Below, one piece after another: positions 15,001-27,600 of a stretch of DNA of 64,000 bases. Position 1 is the first letter of the stretch; each line of letters opens with the position of its first letter. This DNA is from Archilochus colubris (lineage: Eukaryota > Chordata > Aves > Apodiformes > Trochilidae), in the NCBI GenBank assembly GCA_023079485.1, contig CM041108.1:5733321-5797320 (forward strand). Reading direction: 5' to 3'. The position numbers were made by a program, and so were the translations under genes. A model generated the notes under the pieces. It was given only the letters and a program-made list of their open reading frames with translations, was not told the DNA's origin and did not search any database.

Positions 15001-18000
15001 CGGGAGTTCCCTTTTTGAGGCTTCCCATCGGATCAAGACAAGGTCCTGGCTTTGGCAGGACTCGTTTCAGCCTAGTGCAGGGCAGCGCTTTGCAGCTCTC
15101 GAGTTTTCCACGTTGCAATGGGAGCTTCCTGGCCTTGAGACTTTCCCCTGCAGGCTCCAGAAAGCTTCTCCCTCCATTTACTGCAGAGCTGGAGCATCCC
15201 AGCACCAGCAGCCTTTGTGCTCTGGGTTGGTCACACTTCTCCTGCTCAGCCAAGCACAGTTCTGGCTGCAGAAACTCCGTCTGCAAGAGGACCTGACCTG
15301 CTGCTTGGGCTCTGCGTTCCCTTCCCTCAAATTCACAGGGTGTGGAACAAGCGGCTGAGCATCTTGTAGGTGAAAACACCCAGGGCCTCTTCAGTCAACT
15401 CCTTTTCCTGGGGTCCTCTGCTAGTGATGGGTGCTGCTTGCCCTGGTCCACCCCAGCGCCCACAGCCCTTGTGCCAGGGGCTCAGTGCGACTTTATTGTC
15501 AGGCAGCATGAATCTCATTAGCTCATTTTTCTCTGGCTCGCTCAGCCCGGGGTTAATTTAATCTAGAAGTGGCTTCTGAGGAGGAGTGAAGCTTACTCTG
15601 CAAAGCCTAATGACCCCCTCTGGCTGCCGGGGCTGAGGCCGAGCTCTGGGCTGTGCCAGGCAGCCAGAGAGGCTTTGGGGTGGGCAAAGAGAAACCCTGC
15701 ACCTTCTCCTCTTGTTAGACAGATATCCTGGCGTGGAATAATGACTGGAGTCCCAGCACAAGGGCTGGACAGGCTGCTGGGGCTGGAGCCAGGGCACTGG
15801 GTCAGAAGATGGGTCCCCTGAACACATATCGTCCTTCCCCTCCACCTAATCAGGGAGGTTTACTTAGCAAGCTGCAAAAAATCATTACATATGCTGCTAG
15901 TGGCCTGATTAATTAAGATCTACGGTTCTCCGGGTAGGAAAAGACGACCTATATTTACTGTATGTAGGAAGACATCTGTCAGCTAGAAGCACTAGATATC
16001 CCAGTGCAGGTTTGTCCTGCTTTCTGCGGGCTCGGAATTGCAACTGTTTTGAGCTCTGATGCAGCCCAAGTTAATTTTAAGATGACTGTTACTATTCTAA
16101 ACATAAGGAAGGGCATATTTAGCCTCTCAGTACTCAAGAAGGCAAAACCCCCTGCATGTTTCTAGTAATTTTTCCCTAACAGTTTGCACAAAACAACAAC
16201 AACAAATCCTATTTGCTTTCTGCAAAAGAATATGTTGGAGGGTGATCGTAAAATAGATTATTTTTAAATCTGCAGATGGTTTCCACATATTCCTCCTCAG
16301 CTCACTGCAGCTTTCCACCTCAGTAAACTGGTTTGTAATTTAGCCGAGGGCTGTGGAGCAAGCGTTCTGTCGTCTTGTTTTTCTTGTTCGCCTCCTTTGT
16401 GCCCCCCTCCTTTTTCCTCACCCCTTTCTCTCCTATTTCCCCCCACTTCCCCAGCACTCAGGGTTGGGGTGGGGGTGAAGGCTCAGCTTTGGGTCCTCCC
16501 TCTGTCCCATGGCAGGGGGTCCTGCTCTGACCCGCTCAATCCCCTTCTCTGGCAGGGTGGTTGGGGGGTTGGCACAGGGATGTGCAGCCCCTGAGAAGAT
16601 AATTACTGAAAGGACACACTTCCAGCCCCAGGTCCCCCCCGTGTCTCACCCCCCCCAACACCCGTGAAGGAAACACCATGCTTTTTATTTCTTTGTTCTT
16701 TCATGCTTTGGCGTGATAATTATTGAGATTTCACTGCAGGGCAAAATGATCATTTGACAATGTAAGTGGGGAAAATAATTCTCATGTTATCCAGCAGCCT
16801 TACTCTTATTATAATTATGGCCAAACTCCTACGGTCTGAAGTGGGGGCAAAGAATTTCCTCCGATGTGGGTATTTGTCTTTTCAAGCTTTCTCAGGATTT
16901 GATTGCATATGTGAGCATTATTTTCCCTCCCATATTTTTAATAACCCAAAGTTGCTGATGGATGGCAAAGGACTGAAGTACCTGTTGTTTTCCCCTTTGT
17001 TTTCATTAAGCGTTTTCCATTTCTGTCATTCTTGGTGTCTGTGATGGATTTTTATGAGCAAACACCTTGGTTAGAGCCATTCAGAGTTGTTTGTACAGCA
17101 ACCGCAAAACCCAAGGAAAAAAAAAAAAGGTGAAATTGGATAAGATGCAGCAAATTAGCCCCTCTTGAATCAGGGGACAGCGATTGCTTGCTCTGTGCCA
17201 CCAGTGTCTGCTGGATGGCCAGGCAGAGCTGTGTGCTGACCATGCCCTTGAGCTGGGTGCTGAGGTGGCAGGAAGGGAGCTACAATATTTGGTCCTTTTT
17301 GGTGTCCCCTTGGCAATGGCAGGGCCACTGGCACAGCCTCTCCAGATGTGTGGCCAGTCTCCCGGGCTCTCCGTGATGTCCCTTGTCCAGGGTGAGCAGG
17401 AGGCTGCGGTCCCCTGTGCTGCTGGGAAACGCGTGACAGACCCGAGGCATCAGCAGCCTCATTACTGCCCGGGTGCTGGGTTTGCCATTCTTAGCGACTT
17501 CCTGTTTGCCTCTTTGAGATGCAAATTTTTGCACAGTCCTCGATCCAGATTCTCCTCTCATTAACATGAAATCTGACTAGTTCCGTCGTTTTTCAAACAG
17601 CAAATAAAAAATAAATAAATAAATTAACCCCTCTGCCCAGACGGGAGCTGGACATCAGCAGAGACCCTGTGCCAGCTCCTGAGCCCTCCAGAGCAGCAGC
17701 AAACACACACTCAGCCTGTGGACCAAAGCCTTTCCTCTCTCTACCTCCTGGAAAACGAGGCTCCTTGTAATAGGACTTAAAAAAAAAAAAAAATTACTCT
17801 AGAAAAATCCTTTTTTGAAATGAGTGTTATCTCGGTGGATTTTATATATTTTTTTATGCCTGCCGTAATCTGTACCCGCCTCAGCTCAGTGCCTGGAGAG
17901 GCTTGATGCTACGGCTGAAGCAGATGACACTGTTTTGTGGAAAATGTCTCTCCAGTTATTTGGAGCTCCCCTTGGAAATGGTGCTGGGACTGCGGGCAGA

Positions 18001-21000
18001 GCGGTGGGCAGGGTGCGGTGGGCTGGCCCCGGGGGCTGGGGGGCTCTCTGGGGATGCCTTTTGCATGGCATGCCCTTCCTCTGCCCCCCTTCTCCTGCCC
18101 CCCTTCTCCGCCTCCCCCCACCCCGCTTGCTGGCACATAATGAGTTTGATAAGAAATTGTCTCGTTAACAGGATTAGCCATGGAAATCTCTAGTCCCCTC
18201 CTATTCATTTGGTAATGCTCTTCATCCTGTTGGGTAATTTTCTGCTGGTATTAGATGACTCCAGACCACCTCGGGAGGTTAATTCCTCCTCTTTCCTCTA
18301 TAGTGCCTGTTGGGGGGAGCGGGGGTTGCTCTCTGTGTGCCCCCGGGAATTCCTCCTCCCCCTTCGTTCCAGTGGAAGTGTGTCATTTCCCAAGGAAGGT
18401 GGTGGGAGCACCGCGCGTATGGAATGGTGCAGAAATAGCGAGGGTTCCCCTCCTCTCAGGTGAGATGATGATCCCGGCTCTGGCTTCATTCAGCTCCCAC
18501 CTGCGTGGCGTTTGCAGCTCAGAAACTCAGCCTTTGGCTTTCCTTCCCCCAAAATAAGCTTCCCGTGCACAAAATCGGAACTTCCCGTATGCCTTCGTTG
18601 CCCGGAGAGAGAGAAATGCAGATGGTGAAGCCATCGCTGCGAGAGTGAAGTGACAGAGATGTTAATTGTGCCGTGGACTGGAAGATTTGGGAGATAATGT
18701 GTCCTTTAGAATGGGGGAGCAAGGGGCACTACGGAAGGGCTATAGCGGGGTGATTCCCACCCAGGGAGGTTGTGGGGTGGTCGCTGGTGGGCTGGGGTCC
18801 TGCGGGTCGGTCTGCAGCCTGCTGGGATGGGCTCTGCGGTGCTTGTTGTTCCTCTGCCAGAGGAAGTGAGGGCTGATCCGTGGGGCAGAGGACTTGTCCC
18901 TTCCCTGGAGCGGGGACCTGGCACTGTGGCTGCCAGGCAGCAGTGTGACAGGGAGGTGACAATGACATCCTCCTTTTAAACCTTGCCTGAGTTTTGTTTC
19001 TCTCCCTCTCTCTCTCTCTGGCGGGTTTCTGTTCCTCTCTCCCTCTCAGCGAAGCCATTTAAATGCAATTCCATTCCTAAAGCTCTCCCTCATGCATGCC
19101 TAATGAGCGGCAGGCAGCGGCGCCGGCACGGGGCCGAGCGGGATCCAATCTCGCCGAGTGTCGACAAGTCATTTGGAAGAAGCCCTGGGAGCGCGCCCGG
19201 TTTTATTACGGCGTAATTAGAAGTAAAATCTTGTTGGGAGAGGAGAATGAGAGACGGGCGTTAATCCTGTAACGGGAGGAGATGGAGCCGGGCTTATAAA
19301 GGAGATTAGGGAGGGAGGGCGGGCGGGTGAGCAGCTCGTCACAACTCCCCGACTTCCACCAACCTCCTCTGCTGCTTCCCCATCTCTGGCTCTGCAACTT
19401 CCAGCAGTAGGCAGGGGACTGGCACCCCTGCCTGCTCCTGCCCGTGCCACAGCACCGGGTTTGCAGAGCTCCTGGTCCCCAAGTGAGCCCTGTGCCAGGA
19501 AAATGGCATCCCGGATCAAGTGCCGTGACAGCAGCAGCAGAAAACCTCCAGCTTTGTTCTTTGGGGCTTCCCCCTCTGTGCCTTCCCCTCGGGGAGCCGT
19601 TTTTCACTGTAAACACAGCCAGAAATAGCACCAAACAGTTATTGGATTTGTCCGGGATGCCTTGGGATGCATGTGCTCAGAGTATGGCTAATTCATAACC
19701 GCTGGCACCTATTGATTCTCCAGCAGTTAAAGCAGACTGCGTAAGGAAATATCAGCCCTGCAGTGCCAAGGGAAAGTTATCTCATTAGTCTTATGAACTA
19801 TAAAACGCGCTCTCTCCTGAAGGCCTGACCCCATTGTTGTTATAAATCTATATTGGATGGAGCCGGAGCTGGTAACCTGCATTGACTGTCATTTTTCTTG
19901 TGAAATTGGAAGACCCTTGGGACAGGTGTTGGAAGTTCCACAGGCACTGCAGGCAGCTGGATGCAGGTCAGGATTTCATGTGCCATGCTGAGCCCCCTGC
20001 TCTCATGTTCTCCTGGGGCCAGTGAGAGGGCTGGGGGGGCTTTGGCAAGTCCTTTCCAAAGGCAGTGGCTCGAGTCAATCTGGAAGAATTATCAGCAGTG
20101 CATCGCTTCCATCTGGCCAAGGATATCCTAAATCCTCCGCTTCCCGGAAAGCTTTTGCACCTTCCGGCGGGCAGAAAAGATCAGATTTTATCTGGCAATC
20201 TTCAACATTAATCTCACTGGCAGACTCAGCGCTAAGTCACTTGCACAAGGTCTCTGTCGGAGCCATTTCCATCAACCTCTTCCCTGCATCCCCCCATCTC
20301 TTGCCCCAGCTCCTTTGTGGAGCCCTTTGCCTCTTGTGGGAATGCAAAGTGGGAGCTGCTGTGCTGGGATGGAAAGCTGGTGTGGGGTGTGAGGGCATCC
20401 CCAGAACTGGTGCTTGCAGGGGAGCAGATGCATGGCGTGTCTGCACACCGGGCTGTGGTTCACCACGAAAGGACGTGTGTGGGGAAGGGGATGCCACAGG
20501 GACTGCTGAGCACTTTGCAAAATGCAGCCCCCGTTACCATGGAAATGGGCTCCCCCTCTCCTCCTCAAATTCCAGTGCAGCCAATACTCCCCACTTACTG
20601 GTTTGATGGGAGATGAAAAATTAATGCTTGATTTGTGTGTTGTTTCAGCTGAGCTGGCAAGACTTGCCCCCCCTCCCTTTCCTCTTTCCAGGGGCTGGGA
20701 TAGGTCCCTTGGTGCCTGCAGGGTGCAGCCAAGCAGATGGACACCCCCAGCTCTGCTCAGGCTGGTTGGTGGCTGGTGCTGGAATGATCCCCATGGACTC
20801 TGCAGGTGAAGGCTCCTGTCACCATGAGCACTGGCAGCGGGGCAGGAAACAGGTTTCCAGAGGAGCTTCTCCCCAGGGCTCCCGTCACCCTGCTTTCCAT
20901 GGGGCCACTCCAGTGTGCAAGGGCACAGGTCTTCTGCCCTCCTGTTAATGACTATTAATATTCATGAGGAATTACAGGGGTCAGCCTGAGGACTGTCCTC

Positions 21001-21512
21001 CTGTGCACTGGTTTCTACCAGGCTCCAAAATCTGCTGGCATGAGGGGGGCTACCCTGCCTGCTCTGCCTTGCCTGCTCCCCTGCCTTCTTCCCCAGCACA
21101 CAAATAGCAGCTCAAGCCCTTATTTGTTTGCACATGCTTCTAAGTAAGTTAAGCTAATTATTAACTCAGCGGGACGGATTCACTTTTAATTGCTGCCTTG
21201 CTACGCCGCACGCGGTGATGCGGTGGTGTGACAGAGCATCGTGCTGCTGGAGCATTGTGCCACACACTGCCCAGCCCTCTGCAGCCACTCTAGAGCTCAG
21301 GACAGGGGGGAGAGGGCTGTGGGCAGGCTGCCTCAGCTACATCCCCTGGATTGCACCCCGAGGGAGTGCAGGAGTGTGTAGGGACACCCTGAGCAGCCCA
21401 CCTTTGTGCCTGGGTGGGTGAGTTTGCTGCAGGGTGGATGTTGAGGGCCTGGGAGATCTTGCATTGAGTCACGGCTGGCTCGCTCACCCTTCTCCTCTAT
21501 TTGTGTCTCCAG
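1..21512 (+). other. Long DSCAML1 intron (3' part), no exon found
   Basis: This stretch lies upstream of the first DSCAML1 exon in the window and ends at the acceptor AG at 21,511-21,512. No open frame here has both family resemblance and splice signals; the short frames are scattered on both strands and end at random. The missing earlier exons (signal peptide, Ig1, first half of Ig2) must lie before position 1. What can be seen is a short minisatellite near 1,117, homopolymer runs (poly-T near 213-231 and 591-609, poly-A near 12,330 and 17,780), AT-rich islands with TAATTA or ATTAAT motifs (for example 2,215-2,300, 11,795-12,270, 15,845-16,330, 18,120-18,240, 19,690-19,900), and CpG-rich patches near 6,000-6,240 and 19,090-19,330. 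Their regulatory role is inferred. Confidence 0.85.
1117..1215. repeat. Short degenerate minisatellite, about 4 units
   Basis: Four head-to-tail units of about 22-29 bases share the core TGTCC-ACC/TGCC-AGGG followed by AT- or GGCTGG-containing ends. The array is short and lies inside the long intron. It shows no coding potential. Confidence 0.6.
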
Positions 21513-21659
21513 AAAATAGGTTTTTTATTACTTCTTACGGAGGTTTGTACATATCGGACGTGCAGAAGGAAGATGCCTTGTCCACCTACAGGTGTATCAC
21601 CAAGCACAAGTACAGCGGGGAGACGCGGCAGAGCAACGGAGCCCGACTTTCGGTCTCAG
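21513..21659 (+). CDS. DSCAML1: DSCAML1 exon, second half of Ig2
   Basis: Enters after one base of a split Glu codon (acceptor AG at 21,511) and ends one base into the Asp codon before GT at 21,660. It encodes the C-terminal Ig2 strands with the second cysteine in STYRC and the motif [15 protein letters not shown]. The following intron (21,660-22,864) holds a CpG-rich patch at about 21,889-22,145 and otherwise nothing recognisable. Confidence 0.95.
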
Positions 21660-24600
21660 GTGAGCACGGGGTGGCTGCTGGCAACACTGGCAGAGAGGAG
21701 CCTGAACCCACCAGGGTACCCAAAGCTGCCTGCCTGCCCTCTACCCTGCCTCCATCCCCGGGGTGCAGGCGGGGCAATGGCATCTCTACCTCCCCAGACA
21801 GAGGGGACATCCCACTGGGGGGTAGGAGTTCCCATCGGGGCTGCACAGGGGGGTTCCACAGTGCCCCCCAGCACTCAGTCCCCCTGGTGCGGTCCACGGC
21901 GAGCGGCAGCACCACGCGGCACCCCGAGCAAGAGGCGATGGGGTGGGAGGCAATGGGATGTGACAGCCGGCGATGTGAGCAGCCTGACGCGATGTGACGA
22001 ACACGCAAGCGATACTGCGGCGCAGGCAGCGCAGTCCAGAGTGCCGGGTGTCTCGGGGCGCTCCTGACTCCACTGACTGCCCAAATTACTCCGCTCGGGA
22101 GGAGTTCGCTTGACTCCACGCGCAGCTGCAGCGCCCGCTCCCTGCCATATGCTTTTTTCATCCCCGGGTTGGGGCTGTGCTCCCGTGCTTGATCCTTCCA
22201 TTAAGCCCATGGGGTAGGGAAGGGGCTGGAGTGGCTGGGATGGAGCCTCTTGGAGACTTCAGGGTCCCTGTCCTATCTCAGGACCCCAAGGATCATGGGC
22301 AGCCACTGGGTCCAACATCCCCTCCATGACCATGTTCCATCTGGCCCAGTCCCCTCCTGGTCCCTGTCATTATTCACCTGCCGTGGTATTTTACTTCTGC
22401 TTGGGAGTATGGAAAGAGGTTTCTTTCCCCAGGAATTTAATTTCACGCCTGAGACCTGGTCATTAATTTTCTCCTTTCCCAGCTGCCTGATGGGCCTCTT
22501 TGCTGGTAAATTTTGAAATGTGCCACAGAATTGGTGTATTTTGCACCAATTAGGTGTCACCTTGAGTAATTCCCCCGGTGCAGAGTTTATTTGTCCCATC
22601 AGTAAGTAAGATGGGTTTCCCTCTCACCAAGCCTGCTGCCCAGATTACAGATGGCAGTGCTGGCTGTCCCAGGGGACACAAGGCCACCCCTGCCTGCCCT
22701 GGCCGCATGGAGGAGGTGTCCGGTGTTCAACACTTCTGTCCAGCAGAGCAGGGGACAGGGAGAGCTGCTCAGTGGCACCAAGGGGTCATTGTGGTGCTGG
22801 TGTCACGGGGAGCAACTCACCACGTCCCCTTTGCCAAATGAACCCATCTTCTCCTCAAACACAGACCCGGCCGAGTCCATCCCCACGCTGCTAGACAGCT
22901 TCCAGCCACGGGAGGTGCGGGCAGGCGGGCTGGTGGAGCTGCCCTGCATCGCCTCGGGATACCCCAACCCCGCCGTGCGCTGGATCAAGGATGGGCGCCC
23001 GCTCCCTGCCGACGGCCGCTGGGCCAAGCGCGTGACGGGCCTGACCATCAGCGACCTGCGCGTGGAGGACAGCGGCACCTACATCTGCGAGGTGACCAAC
23101 ACCTTCGGCTCCGCAGAGGTCACGGGGACCCTCACGGTCATCGGTGAGAGCCAGCAGGGTGGGAGAGGGCGCGGCAGTGGGGAGAGCTCTGTCCTGCTGC
23201 CCAGGACACGGCTGGATAAAGCCTTCTTAAATGGAAAGCCTTTATAAATAGGAAGTCTCAGAGGTTTTATGCAGCCGGATCAGTTCCAAGCCTAGTGTCT
23301 CAGGTGGCAAAGCCAGTTTTAGGTTCAGTGCCTTGGCACTGTGTTTTGTTGACTTCCATAAAATAATCTCCAGCCAAACACCATCTGGGCAGGTCACATA
23401 TGTGTTGTTCCCAGGGGTTCCTCTTGTCCCTGGGATCCTGGAGGTGACAATGTCAGCTGGTAGGCATCTGCCTGCCTCGTGCAGTGACATTTTACACCTA
23501 GTCAGGCTGGTGCTTCCAGGGCAGGAGGGGCAGAGAGGACACGGGAACGATGGGGCCTCACCCACTCTTGCCCTTTCTTGCACAGACCCTCTGCGTGTGA
23601 CCCTCACACCAAAGAAGCTCAAAACGGGCATCGGCAGCACCGTCATCCTCTCCTGTGCCCTCAGCGGGTCCCCCGAGTACGTCATCCGCTGGTACCGCAA
23701 CACGGACCTGGTGGTGGTGGATGACTACATCTCCATCCGGGGGATCAGCAACGAGACCCTCCTCATCACGGCCGCGCAGAAGAGCCACTCTGGCGCCTAC
23801 CAGTGCTTTGCCACCCGCAAGTCCCAGACGGCACAGGACTTCTCCATCATCATGCTGGAGGGTGAGCTGGCTTCCTCAGAGCTAGCAGGGACTTTTCTCT
23901 GCCCTTCTCTGGGCTGCTGCATCCCCAGGGTGTGCCAGGATGCTTTGTGCATGGCTGGAGGGCAGTGAGACCTGTAGGGGTGGGGAGTGTCCTGGGACAG
24001 ACTGCTTCCAGCTCTGCAAGCAGCTCAGGGACACAGCACAGCCAGGATAGGCAAGGACCAAAATAAAGGTTGACTTGCCTCCCCCAGCCCTTGGCCAGGC
24101 ACTGCCATTGACCAGCAGTCCCCTCCCCAACCCAGGCTGCTGGGTGGCTGGGCTCTACTGAGCCAATTGTCCCCTCCAGCCAGTGCTGGTACCCACCAGC
24201 ATCTGTCCTCTGCGGGTGTTGCCAACTGGTGCTCCCCCTTCTCCGGCTGAGCCGGAGTCTCCGCGGGTGACTGCTGCTGCCTGTGGCTGCTGTTCCCTGA
24301 CCCCCCTCCCCCCGGGTGCCCCCCAGATGGGACCCCCCGCATCGTCTCCTCCTTCAGCGAGAAGGTGGTCAACCCCGGGGAGCAGTTCTCCCTGATGTGT
24401 GCTGCCAAGGGGGCCCCCCCGCCTACTGTCACCTGGGCGCTGGACGACGAGCCCATCCCGCGGGACAGCGGGCACCGCACCAACCAGTACACCATGTCTG
24501 ATGGCACCACTGTCAGCCACATGAACGTCACCAGCCCGCAGATCAAGGACGGCGGCGTGTACCGGTGCACCGCGCGGAACTCGGTGGGCAGCGCCGAATA

Positions 24601-27600
24601 CCAAGCGCGAATAAACGTAAGAGGTGCCTGTCTACTTTTAAATATCAGAATAGGACTTTTACTGGGCTTTTGGTTTTGTTCTGTTCCCTGGCCGACCGCT
24701 GATCCTCACCTCTCCCTCCTGCCCCCCCCAGCCACCCCACCCCTGCTCCCTGAGCCCCTGGCTCCTGCCCCACTCACTTGCTGAGCCTCCCCTCCTGTTT
24801 ATAGCAGGACTTTAAGAAGCACAAAGCAGTCCCAAAGCCTCAGAGAGTTGGAACTTGGCTTGGAGGGGGCAAAAAGGGCAGCACTCTCCTCAGCAGGGTC
24901 GACTCACCCTGCTGAGTCCCCACCTCAAGGTCTGTGCCCCACCCTGAGGGACACCCTGCACGGAGAAGGTGGTGATGGGTGCAGAAGCATCCCAGCCCCC
25001 CCCATGCTCTCCCAGTGACCCCCCCCCAGCACCCGCCAGCACAGGGATCTACATGACAAACGATGATGAGGCAGCACGTGAAATTGTGGAAAATGAGCTT
25101 TGATTTGTCACGTCTGTGTTTTCTTTGTCTGCTAAAAGCCATGGCTGCGTTAATCACCGTGTTATCAGGGCTGGAGCGTGGCACTCGGTGCTTTATGGGG
25201 AGCGCTCTTGGGCATGGGGTGTTCTGTAAGCCCCTGCCCATCAATAATCACCAGTTAAAGCTTCCAGGCTTGCAGGTGGGAGCGAGACGGAGACAAGGTA
25301 GCATTTATTTGTCTGCTGAGAGGGAGAGGGTTGGAGGGCTGGGCTTGCCAGTGGCTTTAGGTTTGCACTGGATCTGGTGGCTTTTTGGCTGGGATCCCAG
25401 GAGAGTCTGAATTTTGCTGCTGTTTCCTGCTGAATTTGGAGCAAGTTCATCTCTCAGCCACGAGAAGCCAGAGCAGTGTTTTCAAGGAGGATGTTTCCTG
25501 TTTCACTTCTCCCCTCTCACAGCTCTTAATGGGCTAGATTCTGGATTGGTTTTTTGCCCTGGAGTGGAGCAAGTCCCTCAGAGAGGCTCAGGAGAGAATT
25601 ACAGAGCAAGATGGTGGTTTCTTTCCTCCTGCCAGTGCCAGGCTTGGAAAGGGATGGCTTAGGGCATTTGCCCATGGAAGTCAGGTTCCTGTAGCAGCTC
25701 TAGTCGAGGGCATTTGGCATGATGCTGGCAGCTGCCTTTTAAGAGCTCAATTTCCCACATGGGTTTGGAGGGGAGCCCATGCCTGCTCCTTGCCCAAAAC
25801 TGGGTCTCAACTGCTCTGGTTACCTCCGTGGCCTGTGAAGCTCGCTCTCAACTAGCAGCAGATCTGCATGCAACCAAACTGCCTTTCAGAATTAACCTAG
25901 CCTGCCTCTTCCTTCCTCCCCAATATGTAGGTCCCCCCAGCATCAGAGCGATGAAGAACATAACGGCGGTAGCGGGTAGGGACACTTTCATCAACTGCAG
26001 GGTGATTGGGTACCCGTATTACTCCATCAAGTGGTACAAGGACTCTTTGCTGCTGCCTGATAACCACCGCCAAGTGGTCTTTGAGAATGGGACTCTGAAG
26101 CTGATGGATGTCCAGAAAGGCATGGATGAAGGAGAGTATCTGTGCAGTGTGCTGATCCAGCCCCAGCTCTCCATCAGCCAGAGCGTCCATGTCACTGTCA
26201 AAGGTAAGCAGGTGGAGAGGCTTTCCTGGGGCAGATGGAGAGGCCGTGTAGGTTACGCTGGGGACATCTCTGCTGCAGGATAGGGGCAGGGAAGTGTGGC
26301 ATGGGACCATGCTCCGCAGCCCATGGGAGCTCAGCTCCCACCACGGCAGCCTTAGGAGCAGCGACCTGGTCCTGCCTGTGTGCCTGCAGCCAACCCCGAG
26401 CCAGTCCGTATCCATTTCCCCTGACAAGCCATAGAGCAAGGATTTACGGTGTAAACATACCATATTAAAACATCTAACCTTTGCTCGGATCACCTTCACC
26501 GATGTTTTTCTGTGTGTGTTAGCTTTTAAAAAAATAATACTCCCGGTCTTCCGAGCGCACAGAACATCTTAAAAGCTTCTCCAGTCCATCAATTATTCAG
26601 CCCCATTGAGGGAGCTATCAGTCCTAATGAATTGAGCCGGATGCATCCCCTCTCAGTGCCTCGCTGAGATTGTGCAGCGAGTGTGCAACACTCCTGGACC
26701 TCCCCTCCTCAGAGTTGTGGGGTTGTCCCTGCCCGTCGCCAGCTCTGTGTTTGCAGTAAATCATTTAGACAAACACAGCGGCGCTGGGGATGGAGATGGC
26801 CAATTGTCTTTCTCCATCTCACCCAGCTGGGTATTTATGGACTGGATTTTCCTCTGATCCCCCTTCCCTCCCCTCCTGTCCACCATTTTCTTATTAGGAA
26901 TCAGGTTAGCAGAGAGTGCATCAAGCTGATTAGAGATGTTGCCACTTGATTAGCTAACACTCCTCTCTGAGCAGGCTGCGGGTAACCTGGCTAAGGGCAG
27001 TGTGGAAGGACATCTCTTCCTGGGGTCTGCTGTGTCCCCTGCTTTCCTCACCTTGTACAAACTCCTGTTTATGGGCAACCCCAGGGCTTGCAAAGAGGCC
27101 GTAGCTGAGTAAAGGCTGCTCTTCCCCTGAGATGAATGGGACAGGCAGTGTGGAGAGAGCACCTATTGGGAAGTGTATGCGTGGCATTAAGTAACAGGGT
27201 TGGCACTGGGAGTATGCAGGATGCTGAAGTTCAGATGAGGATCCAGATATTCTGGGAAGCAGCTAGCCAACCCTTTGAATCTGAATTTACTGACTCAGTT
27301 CATGGACAGTGAGAAGCTGTGGAAGGTGGGTGGGTGGAGTACGGTGTGGGCCAGTGGCTCATTGCTCTGCCGCAGCCAGATGGCTTCATTCTGCTTGTGG
27401 CGTGGGTGCCAGAGCTACACCCAGCCCTTGGAAGGGTCTGTGGAAAATGATTGCAGAGGCCCTGGAAGACCCTCAGAGTGGAGCAGAGAGAATAAATACA
27501 ACAGGTTAGAGTGAGCAGCATGCCATAGTGAGGAGCAGCACTTCTCTGTGCCTCCCAGCAGCATGGTCCAGCATCCAGCCTCCTCCAGAGTGTCCTGACA

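Noticed and set aside
24155..24604. 149-residue minus-strand open frame over the Ig5 exon
   Set aside because: Mirror of the Ig5 coding sequence; no family resemblance.
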